From the NCBI RefSeq assembly GCF_013328815.1, contig NZ_JABUHN010000003.1:310001-374000 (forward strand): a stretch of 64,000 bases of DNA. Direction: 5' to 3'. The position numbers and the translations under genes are program-made. The stretch is from Tabrizicola fusiformis. GTDB taxonomy: Bacteria; Pseudomonadota; Alphaproteobacteria; Rhodobacterales; Rhodobacteraceae. Numbering within the stretch: the first letter of the stretch is position 1; the number at the start of each line of letters is the position of its first letter. Under the pieces are notes generated by a model that saw only the letters and a program-made list of their open reading frames with translations, did not search any database and had not been told where the DNA came from. Below are positions 17,143 to 25,718 of this stretch, piece after piece.

Positions 17143-17304
17143 ATGTGCATCCTCGTCCCGCAAAAGCCCGTCGCCGTTGAAGTGCCCGGACTTGCCTATT
17201 ACACCGAGGCGCCCCCCCTGCCCGCAGCCACGCAGCCGGCCCCCCGCGTCGCCCGCAAGCTGGCCGCCCTTGACCAGATGTATGGCTATTACACCGCCGA
17301 ATAG
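17143..17304 (+). CDS. small protein, 53 residues
   Basis: A short gene with AAAGGA 6 bases before ATG. An in-frame ATG at 17125 sits too close to its own GGAGG. The product begins MCILVPQKPVAVEV, has a proline-rich middle (EAPPLPAATQPAPRV) and ends LAALDQMYGYYTAE. It has no signal peptide or membrane segment. The segments AYYTEA and GYYTAE echo each other, as if a short motif were repeated at both ends. Family not recognised. It stands alone between two same-strand genes. Ribosome binding site and coding-like third positions argue that it is real. Confidence 0.6.
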   Translation: MCILVPQKPVAVEVPGLAYYTEAPPLPAATQPAPRVARKLAALDQMYGYYTAE

Positions 17305-17404
17305 GTCGCCCACCCCGCCCGTGACGCCAGTATGACGCGGGCGGCGACCTTGACTTGACACCGTGGCGGGCGCATATCCGACTGGAATAGTATGGAAGCG
17401 CCCC

Positions 17405-17962
17405 ATGTTCATCCAGACCGAATCCACGCCGAACCCCGCCACGCTGAAATTCCTGCCCGGCCAGTCCGTGCTTGACCTTGGCACCGCCGATTTTCCCAAT
17501 GCGGAAGGCGCGGCAAAATCACCGCTGGCCAAACGGATCTTTGCGGTTTCGGGGGTTACCGGGGTGTTTCTCGGCACCGATTTCGTGACGGTGACCAAGG
17601 CGGATGCGGTGGAATGGCAGCATGTGAAGCCCGCCATTCTGGGCGCCATCATGGAGCATTTCCAGTCCGGCGCCCCGGCGATCGAGGGCGAAGGTCAGGC
17701 GGCCCATGCCGCGCATGACGGGCCCGATGGCGATATCGTCAAGCAGATCAAGGAATTGCTGGATACCCGCGTGCGGCCTGCCGTGGCGCAGGACGGCGGC
17801 GACATCACCTTCCACGGCTTTGACCGGGGCGTGGTCTATCTGCATATGAAGGGGGCCTGCGCCGGGTGCCCGTCTTCGACCCTCACCTTGAAAATGGGGA
17901 TCGAGAACCTGCTGCGCCATTACATCCCCGAGGTGACCGAGGTTCGCCCTGTTGCGGCCTGA
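17405..17962 (+). CDS. nfuA: NifU family Fe-S scaffold/carrier protein
   Basis: 185 residues with the two-domain Nfu layout. The N-terminal Nfu_N domain (about 1-88) opens with MFIQTESTPNPATLKF. The C-terminal NifU-like domain (about 105-180) contains the CxxC motif in GACAGCPSS that holds a 4Fe-4S cluster at a dimer interface. It carries clusters to apo-proteins. The start at 17405 is chosen by homology. The stop lies inside the start of tsaB (11-base overlap), so nfuA-tsaB-rimI is one operon. Confidence 0.93.
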   Translation: MFIQTESTPNPATLKFLPGQSVLDLGTADFPNAEGAAKSPLAKRIFAVSGVTGVFLGTDFVTVTKADAVEWQHVKPAILGAIMEHFQSGAPAIEGEGQAAHAAHDGPDGDIVKQIKELLDTRVRPAVAQDGGDITFHGFDRGVVYLHMKGACAGCPSSTLTLKMGIENLLRHYIPEVTEVRPVAA

Positions 17963-18557
17963 CACCCTTCTGGCATTCGACACATCGGCGGCGCATTGCG
18001 CCGCCGCTTTGCTGTCGGGGGGGCAGGTCTGGCTGCGGTGCGAGCCGATGGACAAGGGGCAGGCCGAACGGCTGATGCCGCTGCTGGAAGAGCTGCTGGC
18101 CGAGGCGGGCATCGGCTGGTCCGATCTTGCGGGCATCGGGGTGGGCACCGGGCCGGGCAACTTTACCGGCGTGCGGATTTCGGTGGCCGCGGCGCGCGGC
18201 CTCGCGCTGGGGCTGGGCATTCCCGCCATCGGCGTCACCCGGCTTGAGGCGCTGGCCCATCGCCTGCCCCGCCCGATCACGGTGATCGAGGATGCCCGGC
18301 GCGGCGAAGCCTATGTGCAGGAATTCGCGGCGGAACCCGGTCCGGCCCGGATCACCCCGCTTCCGGTTGCCGTGGCGGGTGCGGTGACCGGATCGGCGGC
18401 GCCGGATGGCCTGCCATCCGCCTTGCCGCTGGCGCAAGCGGTGGCCGAGATTGCCCTGTCGCGCCTTAGCACGCCGCAGCCGCGCCCGGCGCCGTTTTAT
18501 CTGCGCGGCGCCGATGCGGCGCCGCCCTCGGACCCGCCCCCGGTCATCCTGCCATGA
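17952..18557 (+). CDS. tsaB: tRNA t6A biosynthesis protein TsaB
   Basis: 201-residue ASKHA-fold protein that dimerises with TsaD in the threonylcarbamoyl transferase complex for t6A37 of tRNAs reading ANN codons. Visible: LLAFDTSAAHCAAALL at the N-terminus, the GIGVGTGPGNFTGVRISVAAARGLA segment, and DARRGEAYVQEF. The start is TTG at 17952; no ATG or GTG lies before the homology begins, and it overlaps nfuA by 11 bases. It overlaps rimI by 4 bases, the common tsaB-rimI pairing. Confidence 0.93.
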   Translation: MRPDTLLAFDTSAAHCAAALLSGGQVWLRCEPMDKGQAERLMPLLEELLAEAGIGWSDLAGIGVGTGPGNFTGVRISVAAARGLALGLGIPAIGVTRLEALAHRLPRPITVIEDARRGEAYVQEFAAEPGPARITPLPVAVAGAVTGSAAPDGLPSALPLAQAVAEIALSRLSTPQPRPAPFYLRGADAAPPSDPPPVILP

Positions 18558-18976
18558 CCCCCGCCGCGATGGCGGCCCTGCACGCCGCCTGTTTCACCAG
18601 CCCCCGCCCTTGGTCCGAGGCCGAGATCGTGGCCCTTCTGGCCGATCCTCTGGTCTTCTGCCTGACCGCGCCTGCGGGCTTTCTGATGGGGCGCGCCGTG
18701 GCCGGAGAGGCGGAGCTTCTGACCCTTGCCGTCGATCCTGCACAGCGTCGGGCTGGCATCGGCCGCCGCCTTGTCGCGGGCTTTCTGGATGAGGCGGCGC
18801 GGCGTGGCGCCGAATCATGCTTCCTTGAGGTGGCCGCCGGAAACGCTGCCGCGCGGGCGCTTTATGCCGCTGCCGGCTTTGCCGAGGCCGGCATCCGCCG
18901 CGGATACTACCGCCACCCCTCGGACATGGCCGAGGATGCTCTGATCATGGTCCGCGCCATGATGGAACCAAAATAG
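18554..18976 (+). CDS. rimI: GNAT acetyltransferase, ribosomal protein S18-alanine N-acetyltransferase
   Basis: 140-residue GNAT enzyme. The acetyl-CoA loop is QRRAGIGRRL (R/Q-x-x-G-x-G/A), preceded by LLTLAVDP; motif B includes FLEVAAGNAAARALYAAAGF with the conserved Asn and Tyr. It acetylates the N-terminal Ala of S18, with possible wider substrates. ATGA overlap with tsaB fixes the start and supports the RimI call over a generic GNAT. Confidence 0.9.
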   Translation: MTPAAMAALHAACFTSPRPWSEAEIVALLADPLVFCLTAPAGFLMGRAVAGEAELLTLAVDPAQRRAGIGRRLVAGFLDEAARRGAESCFLEVAAGNAAARALYAAAGFAEAGIRRGYYRHPSDMAEDALIMVRAMMEPK

Positions 18977-19046
18977 AACCAATTCCCGCGCCGCGCCCGA
19001 TTTTGCCGCGCCCTTCCGAAGCCCCCGGCCCGCCGTCAGATTCTTG

Positions 19047-19076
19047 TTGACCGTTCGGACAGGTTCTGACCTGAAT
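19047..19076 (+). promoter_or_regulatory. candidate promoter/operator of the nucleoside transporter operon
   Basis: TTGACC (19047-19052) with a weak CTGAAT 18 bases on, and an inverted repeat CAGGT-TCTG-ACCTG (19060-19073) in the spacer. A repressor there would block the promoter. The regulator is not identifiable; a purine-responsive one would fit the cargo. Confidence 0.35.
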
Positions 19077-19153
19077 TGCCGACGAACCCCTTGCAGTCGG
19101 CGCCGCGCGCGCCCGGGACGGGGGGCCTAGGATACTGTAACCGGGAGAAAATC

Positions 19154-20149
19154 ATGACCCTGATGAAACACCTCATGGGTGCCGCGGCAACGCTGGCGCT
19201 GACCTCTGGCATGGCGCTGGCCGATCCGGCCATCATCTTTGACCTTGGCGGCAAGTTCGACAAATCCTTCAACGAGGCCGCCTTCAACGGCGCCGAGCGT
19301 TGGGCCAAGGAAACCGGCGGCACCTACAAAGAGCTTGAGATGCAGTCGGAAGCCCAGCGCGAACAGGCGCTGCGCCGTCTGGCCGAATCGGGCGCCAACC
19401 CGGTCGTGATGACCGGCTTTGCCTTTGGTGACGTGCTGGCCAAGGTCGCCCCCGACTTCCCCGACACCAAGTTTGCCATCATCGACATGGTGGTCGAACA
19501 GCCGAACGTGAAATCGGTGGTCTTCAACGAACATGAGGGCAGCTATCTGGTGGGGATGCTGGCGGGTCTGGCCTCCAAGACCAACACCGTCGGCTTCATC
19601 GGCGGCATGGACATTCCGCTGATCCGCAAATTCGGCTGCGGCTATGCGCAGGGTGTGAAGGCGGTCAAGCCGGATGCCACCGTGGTCCTGAACATGACCG
19701 GCACCACCCCGGCAGCCTGGAACGACCCGGTGAAGGGTGCCGAACTGGCCAAGGCGCAAAAGGCGCAAGGCGCCGACGTGATCTATGCGGCGGCTGGCGG
19801 CACCGGCGTGGGCGTGCTGCAGACCGCGGCGGACGAGGGCATTCTCTCGATCGGCGTGGACAGCAACCAGAACTACATGCACCCGGGCAAGGTTCTGACC
19901 TCGATGCTCAAGCGCGTGGACAACGCGGTCTATGAAGCGTTCAAGGAAGGCACCGACCTGAAGACCGGGTTCAACGTGATGGGTCTGGCCAATGACGGCG
20001 TGGGCTATGCGATGGACGAAAACAACGCTTCGCTGGTCACCCCCGAAATGCAGGCGGCGGTTGACGCGGCTGCGGCCAAGATCAAATCGGGCGAGCTTGT
20101 GGTCCACGACTACATGTCGGACAACACCTGCCCGGCGGCGACGTTCTGA
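19154..20149 (+). CDS. BMP family ABC transporter substrate-binding protein
   Basis: 331-residue periplasmic binding protein of the Bmp/Med family (PnrA-like), which binds purine nucleosides. The signal peptide is about residues 1-23 (LALTSGMALA before DPAIIFDLG). The mature protein has FDKSFNEAAFNGAERW, the usual nucleoside-site opening, and YAAAGGTGVGVLQTA later. The start at 19154 has GGGAGA upstream. It overlaps the ATPase start by one base. With the ATPase, two permeases and purine nucleoside phosphorylase it forms a nucleoside uptake and salvage unit. Confidence 0.93.
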   Translation: MTLMKHLMGAAATLALTSGMALADPAIIFDLGGKFDKSFNEAAFNGAERWAKETGGTYKELEMQSEAQREQALRRLAESGANPVVMTGFAFGDVLAKVAPDFPDTKFAIIDMVVEQPNVKSVVFNEHEGSYLVGMLAGLASKTNTVGFIGGMDIPLIRKFGCGYAQGVKAVKPDATVVLNMTGTTPAAWNDPVKGAELAKAQKAQGADVIYAAAGGTGVGVLQTAADEGILSIGVDSNQNYMHPGKVLTSMLKRVDNAVYEAFKEGTDLKTGFNVMGLANDGVGYAMDENNASLVTPEMQAAVDAAAAKIKSGELVVHDYMSDNTCPAATF

Positions 20150-21723
20150 TGGCCGATCAGGCCAATACGGGGCGGCAGGAAACTGCCGCCCCCACCCCGG
20201 CCTATGCCATTGAGCTGAAAGGCATCTCCAAAGCCTTCGGCCCGGTGCAGGCGAACAAGGACATCAACATCGCCGTGCCGCGCGGCACGATCCACGGCAT
20301 CATCGGCGAAAACGGCGCGGGCAAATCCACGCTGATGTCGATTCTCTATGGCTTTTACAAAGCCGATTCCGGCGCGATCCTGATCAACGGCCAGCTGACC
20401 CCCATTCCCGACAGCCAGAGCGCCATCCGCGCCGGCATCGGCATGGTGTTCCAGCATTTCAAGCTGGTGCAGAATTTCACGGTGCTGGAAAACGTCATTC
20501 TGGGCGCCGAAGACGGGCCGATGCTCAACAGCTCGCTGGCCAAGGCGCGCAAGGTGCTGGCCGGTCTCAGCCGCGACTATGAACTGGACGTCGATCCCGA
20601 TGCCCTGATCGAAGACCTGTCGGTCGGCCATCAGCAGCGCGTCGAAATTCTCAAGGCGCTGTATCGGCAGGCCGAAATCCTTATTCTGGACGAGCCGACC
20701 GGGGTTCTGACCCCGGATGAGGCCGACCATCTGTTCCGCATCCTCAAGGGGCTGAAGGACCAAGGCAAGACCATCATCCTGATCACCCACAAGCTGCGCG
20801 AGATCATGGAGGCGACCGACAATGTCTCGGTCATGCGGCGGGGCACCATGGTCGGCACGGTCAAGACCGCCGAAAGCAGCCCGGAATCGCTGGCCGAGCT
20901 GATGGTGGGCCGCAAGGTTCTGCTCGAGGTCGAGAAGAAGCCCGCCACCCCCGGCGCGGTGGTGTTGCAGGTGGAAAACCTGAAAGTGCGCGACGAACAC
21001 GGGGTCGAACGGCTGAAAGGCATCAGCTTTGACATCCGCGCGGGCGAGATTCTGGGCATCGCGGGCGTGGCAGGCAACGGGCAGTCGGAATTGCTGGCGG
21101 CGCTTGGCGGCATGATGCGCGCCTCGGGCAAGGTCACCCTCAAGGGCGCCGACCTGCCCCTGTCGGGCAAGGGCGCCGATGGGCAAAGCCGCCGCAGCGC
21201 GGGCATCGCCCATGTGCCCGAGGATCGCCACCATTACGGGCTGATCCTAGATTTCACCGCCTGGGAAAACGTGGCCTTCGGCTATCACAACGACCCGAAA
21301 TACCAGAAGAACGCCCTCTTCATGGACAACGCCGCCCTGCGCGCCGATACCGAAGCGAAGATGGCCACCTTCGACGTGCGCCCACCGATCCCGACGCTGG
21401 CCGCAAAGAGCTTTTCCGGCGGCAATCAGCAAAAGATCGTTGTGGCGCGCGAGATCGAGCGGAACCCCGACCTTCTGCTGATCGGACAGCCGACGCGCGG
21501 GGTGGATATCGGCGCCATCGAGTTCATCCACAAGGAAATCGTGGCGCTGCGCGATCAGGGCAAGGCGATCCTGCTGGTCTCGGTCGAGCTGGATGAAATC
21601 ATGTCGCTCTCGGACCGCATCGCGGTGATGTTCGACGGCCGCCTGATGGGGATGCGCAACCCCGAGACCACCAATGAACGCGAGCTTGGCCTGCTGATGG
21701 CCGGGATGAGCGGGGAGTCCTGA
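20149..21723 (+). CDS. nucleoside ABC transporter ATP-binding protein (two ATPase domains)
   Basis: 524 residues with two fused ABC domains, as in sugar/nucleoside (YufO/NupA-type) importers. Domain 1 has Walker [12 protein letters not shown], signature [12 protein letters not shown] and Walker [14 protein letters not shown]. Domain 2 has a degenerate Walker A ([11 protein letters not shown]), signature [15 protein letters not shown] and [12 protein letters not shown], where Gln replaces the usual Asp-Glu pair region. The degenerate second site is typical of this family. Spacing to both neighbours is 1 base or overlapping. Confidence 0.94.
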   Translation: MADQANTGRQETAAPTPAYAIELKGISKAFGPVQANKDINIAVPRGTIHGIIGENGAGKSTLMSILYGFYKADSGAILINGQLTPIPDSQSAIRAGIGMVFQHFKLVQNFTVLENVILGAEDGPMLNSSLAKARKVLAGLSRDYELDVDPDALIEDLSVGHQQRVEILKALYRQAEILILDEPTGVLTPDEADHLFRILKGLKDQGKTIILITHKLREIMEATDNVSVMRRGTMVGTVKTAESSPESLAELMVGRKVLLEVEKKPATPGAVVLQVENLKVRDEHGVERLKGISFDIRAGEILGIAGVAGNGQSELLAALGGMMRASGKVTLKGADLPLSGKGADGQSRRSAGIAHVPEDRHHYGLILDFTAWENVAFGYHNDPKYQKNALFMDNAALRADTEAKMATFDVRPPIPTLAAKSFSGGNQQKIVVAREIERNPDLLLIGQPTRGVDIGAIEFIHKEIVALRDQGKAILLVSVELDEIMSLSDRIAVMFDGRLMGMRNPETTNERELGLLMAGMSGES

Positions 21724-21724
21724 G

Positions 21725-22819
21725 ATGGAACGTTTGCCCAAATGGGCCGATGTGGCGCTGGTGCCGCTGATCAGCCTGCTGTTCGCGGCGGTGATCTCGG
21801 CCCTCGTGATCCTTGCCATCGGCAAAGACCCGGTCGAGGCGCTGAACACCATGGTCACCGGCGCGCTCGGCTCGGCCTATGGCTGGGGCTATACGCTTTA
21901 TTACACCACCAGCTTCATCTTCACCGGGCTGGCGGTGACGGTGGCCTTTCACGCCGGCCTGTTCAACATCGGCGGCGAGGGGCAGGCGCAACTGGGGGGC
22001 TTGGGCGTGGCGCTGGTCTGTCTGGCGGTGCCTTGGCCGCATTGGACGGTGGCACTTCTGGCCGCCAGTCTGGGGGCTGCGGCCTTTGGCGCCGCATGGG
22101 CTGCGATCCCGGCCTATCTGCAGGCCAAGCGCGGCAGCCATATCGTGATCACCACGATCATGTTCAACTATATCGGGGCCGCGCTGATCGTCTACATGCT
22201 GGTCGATGTGCTGCGCCCGGCGGGGCAAATGGACCCGGCCACGGCGAATTTTCCCAAGGAAACCGAACTGCCGACGCTGAACCACATTCCGGGCCTGAAC
22301 CTGATCTTTGAAAAGGGCGTGCCGGCCAATGTGACCCTCTTCATCGCCCTTGCCGCCGCCGTGGCGGTCTGGGCGCTGCTCTGGCACACACGCCTTGGCT
22401 ATCAGATCCGCGCCTTCGGAAAATCGGAACCCGCCGCGCGCTATGCCGGGATCAACCCGTTCCGCATCATCATGATTTCCATGCTGATTTCCGGCGCCCT
22501 CTCTGGCCTGATGTCAATCAACAACGTCATGGGCGAAGCGGGGCGTCTGGTGCAGAACTCCTCCGAGGGCGCCGGGTTCATCGGTATTGCCGTGGCGCTG
22601 ATGGGGCGCAATCACCCGATTGGCGTGGTGCTGGCAGCGGTGCTGTTCGGCTTTCTCTATCAGGGTGGGGCGGAACTGGGCCTCTGGACCTCGATCCCGA
22701 TTGAACTGCGGACCGTGGTGCAGGGTCTGGTGATCCTCTTCACCGGCGCGCTGGATCAGATGGTGCGAATGCTGCTGGCCTGGGTCTTCAACTTCCGCGC
22801 GCAACCGAGGGCCGCCTGA
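21725..22819 (+). CDS. nucleoside ABC transporter permease (YufP-type)
   Basis: 364-residue inner-membrane permease of the BPD_transp_2 family with about 9-10 helices. FNIGGEGQAQLGGLG near residue 80 is the family hallmark, and ITTIMFNYIGAAL and ALSGLMSINNVMGEAGRL are the cytoplasmic coupling regions. It overlaps the second permease by one base (TGATGG), so the two subunits are translationally coupled and form the membrane channel. Confidence 0.93.
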   Translation: MERLPKWADVALVPLISLLFAAVISALVILAIGKDPVEALNTMVTGALGSAYGWGYTLYYTTSFIFTGLAVTVAFHAGLFNIGGEGQAQLGGLGVALVCLAVPWPHWTVALLAASLGAAAFGAAWAAIPAYLQAKRGSHIVITTIMFNYIGAALIVYMLVDVLRPAGQMDPATANFPKETELPTLNHIPGLNLIFEKGVPANVTLFIALAAAVAVWALLWHTRLGYQIRAFGKSEPAARYAGINPFRIIMISMLISGALSGLMSINNVMGEAGRLVQNSSEGAGFIGIAVALMGRNHPIGVVLAAVLFGFLYQGGAELGLWTSIPIELRTVVQGLVILFTGALDQMVRMLLAWVFNFRAQPRAA

Positions 22820-23787
22820 TGGATTACGCAACACTTCTGCAAATCCTCGACTCGACGCTGCGCCTTGGCACCCCGCTGCTATTGGCCTGCCTTGCCGGGC
22901 TTTTCTCGGAGCGCGCCGGCATTTTCGACATCGGGCTGGAAGGCAAGATGCTGATGTCCGCCATGGCCTCGGGCGCGGTGGCGGCGCTGTCGGGTTCGGT
23001 CTGGATCGGGCTTGGCGCGGGAATCTGCGCCTCGCTCATCCTTGCGGGCATCCATGGGCTGGCCTCGATCACCTTCCGCGGCAATCAGCTTATCTCCGGG
23101 GTGGCGCTGAACTTCATCGCCTCGGGCATCACGGTGCTGGTGGCGCAGGCGCTGTTCGGACAGGGCGGGCGCACCCCGCCACTGCAAGGGGCCGCGCGCT
23201 TCAACCCGATCGACCTGCCCTTCGCAGAGGCTTTGTCCAGCGTGCCCGTCCTTGGCCCCTTCTATGCCGAGGTGCTGTCGGGCCATTCCATTCTGGTCTA
23301 TGCCGCCCTCGCCGCCGTTCCGGCAAGCTGGTGGCTGCTCTACCGCACCCGCTTTGGCCTGCGGCTGCGGGCGGTGGGGGAAAACCCGGCGGCGGTGGAT
23401 ACCGCGGGCGTCTCGGTGGTTGGCCTGCGCTTTGCCGCGGTGGCGATCACCGGCGTTCTCTGCGGCATTGCGGGCGCCTATATGGCCACCGCCCTGCAAG
23501 CGGGCTTCGGCCGCGAGATGACGGCAGGGCGCGGCTATATCGCGCTTGCCGCATTGATCTTTGCCAAGTGGCGGCCATGGTCGGCCTTGGGGGCCACAAT
23601 GCTCTTCGGCTTCTTTCAGGCACTGGCCCTGCGCCCCGACGTGGTCGAAGGCGTGGTGGGCCGCAAGGTGCCGGTCTCGCTCTTGGATGCGCTGCCCTAT
23701 ATCCTGACGGTGCTGGTGCTGGCGGGCTTTGTCGGCAAGGCGATCCCGCCCCGCGCCGGTGGCCAGCCCTATGTGAAAGAGCGCTAA
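22819..23787 (+). CDS. nucleoside ABC transporter permease (YufQ-type)
   Basis: 322-residue second permease, also BPD_transp_2. GIFDIGLEGKMLM near residue 33, LRAVGENPAAVDTAGVSV with the coupling helix, and GRGYIALAALIFAKWRP are the family marks. It ends the transporter part of the operon. A dispersed repeat half-copy follows in the 84-base gap before the phosphorylase gene. Confidence 0.93.
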   Translation: MDYATLLQILDSTLRLGTPLLLACLAGLFSERAGIFDIGLEGKMLMSAMASGAVAALSGSVWIGLGAGICASLILAGIHGLASITFRGNQLISGVALNFIASGITVLVAQALFGQGGRTPPLQGAARFNPIDLPFAEALSSVPVLGPFYAEVLSGHSILVYAALAAVPASWWLLYRTRFGLRLRAVGENPAAVDTAGVSVVGLRFAAVAITGVLCGIAGAYMATALQAGFGREMTAGRGYIALAALIFAKWRPWSALGATMLFGFFQALALRPDVVEGVVGRKVPVSLLDALPYILTVLVLAGFVGKAIPPRAGGQPYVKER

Positions 23788-23792
23788 TCGCC

Positions 23793-23847
23793 CTTTCATC
23801 TGTCCCAAATATCCCAAGGGGGTTCCGGGGGTGTGAAACCCCCGGGG
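23793..23847. repeat. dispersed intergenic palindrome, copy A (half)
   Basis: CTTTCATC then CCCAAATATCCC, followed by the hairpin CCGGGGG-TGTGAAA-CCCCCGG (23825-23845). It matches the right half of copy B (31920-31971) in order and sequence, lacking the left arm. Confidence 0.6.
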
Positions 23848-23871
23848 CCAGCCCAGAACACGCGGTATGCC

Positions 23872-24669
23872 ATGTCTGATGATCTTCTCTCCCTCGTGCA
23901 GTCCCGTGCCGGGACCGATCCGGTCCGCTTCGGCCTGATCCTCGGTTCGGGTCTTGGCCATCTGGCGCAGGCGGTGGACGGGGTGGCGATCCCCTATGCC
24001 GATCTGCCGGGTTTTCCCCATGCCGCCGTTTCGGGCCACAACCCGAATCTGGTGATCGGCACGCTTGAGGGGGTGCGCGTGGCCGTCTTCGGGGCGCGGG
24101 AACATTATTATGAACGCGGCAACCCCGCCGCGATGCGCCCTGCCCTGACCCTGCTCAAGGCGCTTGGGGCCGAAGCGCTGATTGCCACCAATGCCGCAGG
24201 CAGCCTGCGGGCGGATATCCGGCCCGGCGACCTGATGCTGCTGGGCGACCACATCAACTTTTCCGGCCTGAACCCGCTGATCGGCGAGCCGACGGATGCC
24301 CGTTTCGTGCCGATGACGGCAGCGCATGACCCTGACCTGCGCGCCGGTCTGCGCGCCGCCGCCGAGGCCGAGGGGATTGCCCTGCCCGAAGGCACCTATG
24401 CCTGGTATTCCGGCCCTTCGTTCGAGACCCCGGCCGAAATCCGGGCCATCCGCATTCTGGGCGGCGATGCCGTGGGCATGTCCACTGTGCCCGAAGTCAT
24501 CCTCGCCCGGTTTCTGGGGCTGAAGGTTGCCGCCATCTCGACCATCACCAACATGGCGGCGGGAATGTCGGACGAAAACATCAGCCACGAGCATACCAAG
24601 GCCATGGCACCGCTGGGGGCGGCCAAGCTGGAGCGCATCCTGCGGCGTTTCCTCGCAAATCACGACTGA
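23872..24669 (+). CDS. punA: purine-nucleoside phosphorylase (trimeric type)
   Basis: 265 residues; phosphorolysis of inosine or guanosine to base plus ribose-1-phosphate. Family motifs: LILGSGLGHLA (phosphate loop), REHYYERGN, TNAAGSLRADIRPGDLMLLGDHINF, and YAWYSGPSFETPAEIR with the purine-site region continuing to VGMSTVPEV and TNMAAG. The start at 23872 is set by homology. It is downstream of the nucleoside importer, so imported nucleosides would be split at once. Confidence 0.93.
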   Translation: MSDDLLSLVQSRAGTDPVRFGLILGSGLGHLAQAVDGVAIPYADLPGFPHAAVSGHNPNLVIGTLEGVRVAVFGAREHYYERGNPAAMRPALTLLKALGAEALIATNAAGSLRADIRPGDLMLLGDHINFSGLNPLIGEPTDARFVPMTAAHDPDLRAGLRAAAEAEGIALPEGTYAWYSGPSFETPAEIRAIRILGGDAVGMSTVPEVILARFLGLKVAAISTITNMAAGMSDENISHEHTKAMAPLGAAKLERILRRFLANHD

Positions 24670-24794
24670 TAAAGGGCCGAATTGCAACGGGAACACGGTT
24701 TTCGCCGCTGTTGCCCGCAAGGTCGCCCCGGGTTTGACTTGGGGCCGGACCCGGCGCATGGGTGGGGCAAAGGGTTCGAACCCCACAGGCACCC

Positions 24795-25718
24795 ATGCAG
24801 CTTTACCTTCCCATTGCCGAGGTCTCGGTCAACGTCTTCCTGCTTTTGGGCATCGGGGGGGTTGTCGGTTTTCTGTCAGGCCTGTTCGGGGTGGGCGGCG
24901 GGTTCCTGATCACGCCGCTTTTGCTGTTCATCGGGGTGCCACCCGGCATCGCGGTGGCCACCGGCGCCAATCAGGTGGTCGCCTCGTCGATCTCGGGCGT
25001 TCTGGCGCAGCTCAAGCGCAAGGCGGTGGATTTCCGCATGGGCTTCGTCCTGATGGCCGGGGGGCTTTTGGGATCGTGGAGCGGGGTCAGCGTCTTTGCC
25101 TGGATGACGCAGCTCGGGCAGGTCGATCTGTTCGTTCAACTGTCCTATGTGCTGTTTCTGGGCCTGATCGGGGCCATGATGTTCTTTGAAAGCGCGCGGT
25201 CGCTGCTGCGCGCGCGAAGGGCTGGTTCGGTGCCGGTGCGGCGGTCGCATGTCCATACCTGGGTGCATGGGCTGCCGCTGAAGATCAAGTTCCGTGCCTC
25301 GGGGCTGTATATCTCGGTGCTGCCGCCCTTGGCGGTGGGGGCGCTGGTGGGCTTTCTGGCCGGGATCATGGGGGTGGGCGGCGGCTTCATCCTGGTGCCG
25401 GCGATGATCTATGTGCTTGGGATGCCGACCAAGGTCGTGATCGGAACCTCGCTGTTCCAGATCATCTTCGTCACCGGCTTCACCACGGTCGTTCATGCGG
25501 TGAACAGCCATACCGTGGATATGATGCTGGCGCTGCTGTTGATCCTGGGTGGCGTGATCGGGGCGCAAATCGGCACGCAGGTGGGCTTGCGCCTGAAGGG
25601 GGAACAGTTGCGCATCCTGCTGGCGCTTCTGGTTCTGGCGGTGGCGGTGAAGATTGCCTTCGACCTCTTGCTGCGCCCGGCTGAACTTTACTCGATCGCG
25701 CCTCTGGTGCTGCCATGA
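24795..25718 (+). CDS. sulfite exporter TauE/SafE family permease
   Basis: 307-residue membrane protein with two repeats of about four helices. The Gly-rich signature GFLSGLFGVGGGFLITP appears near residue 20 and again as GFLAGIMGVGGGFILVP near residue 190. A short hydrophilic loop (about 140-165) separates them. The family moves sulfonates, sulfite or other anions. The start at MQLYLP (24795) is chosen by homology. It overlaps the TIGR02186 gene by 4 bases, a pairing found widely in alphaproteobacteria. Confidence 0.92.
   Translation: MQLYLPIAEVSVNVFLLLGIGGVVGFLSGLFGVGGGFLITPLLLFIGVPPGIAVATGANQVVASSISGVLAQLKRKAVDFRMGFVLMAGGLLGSWSGVSVFAWMTQLGQVDLFVQLSYVLFLGLIGAMMFFESARSLLRARRAGSVPVRRSHVHTWVHGLPLKIKFRASGLYISVLPPLAVGALVGFLAGIMGVGGGFILVPAMIYVLGMPTKVVIGTSLFQIIFVTGFTTVVHAVNSHTVDMMLALLLILGGVIGAQIGTQVGLRLKGEQLRILLALLVLAVAVKIAFDLLLRPAELYSIAPLVLP

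Noticed and set aside
17355-17360. TTGACA before nfuA as a promoter
   Set aside because: A consensus -35 but no -10 at acceptable spacing; a promoter call is not supported.
24762-24786. GGTTCGAACC, resembling a tRNA T-loop
   Set aside because: No acceptor, D or anticodon arms surround it. It is the loop of a GTGGGG/CCCCAC hairpin before the TauE gene.
22879-24792. 637-residue minus-strand frame
   Set aside because: Antisense of the permease and phosphorylase genes; low-complexity Arg/Gly/His composition and no motif.
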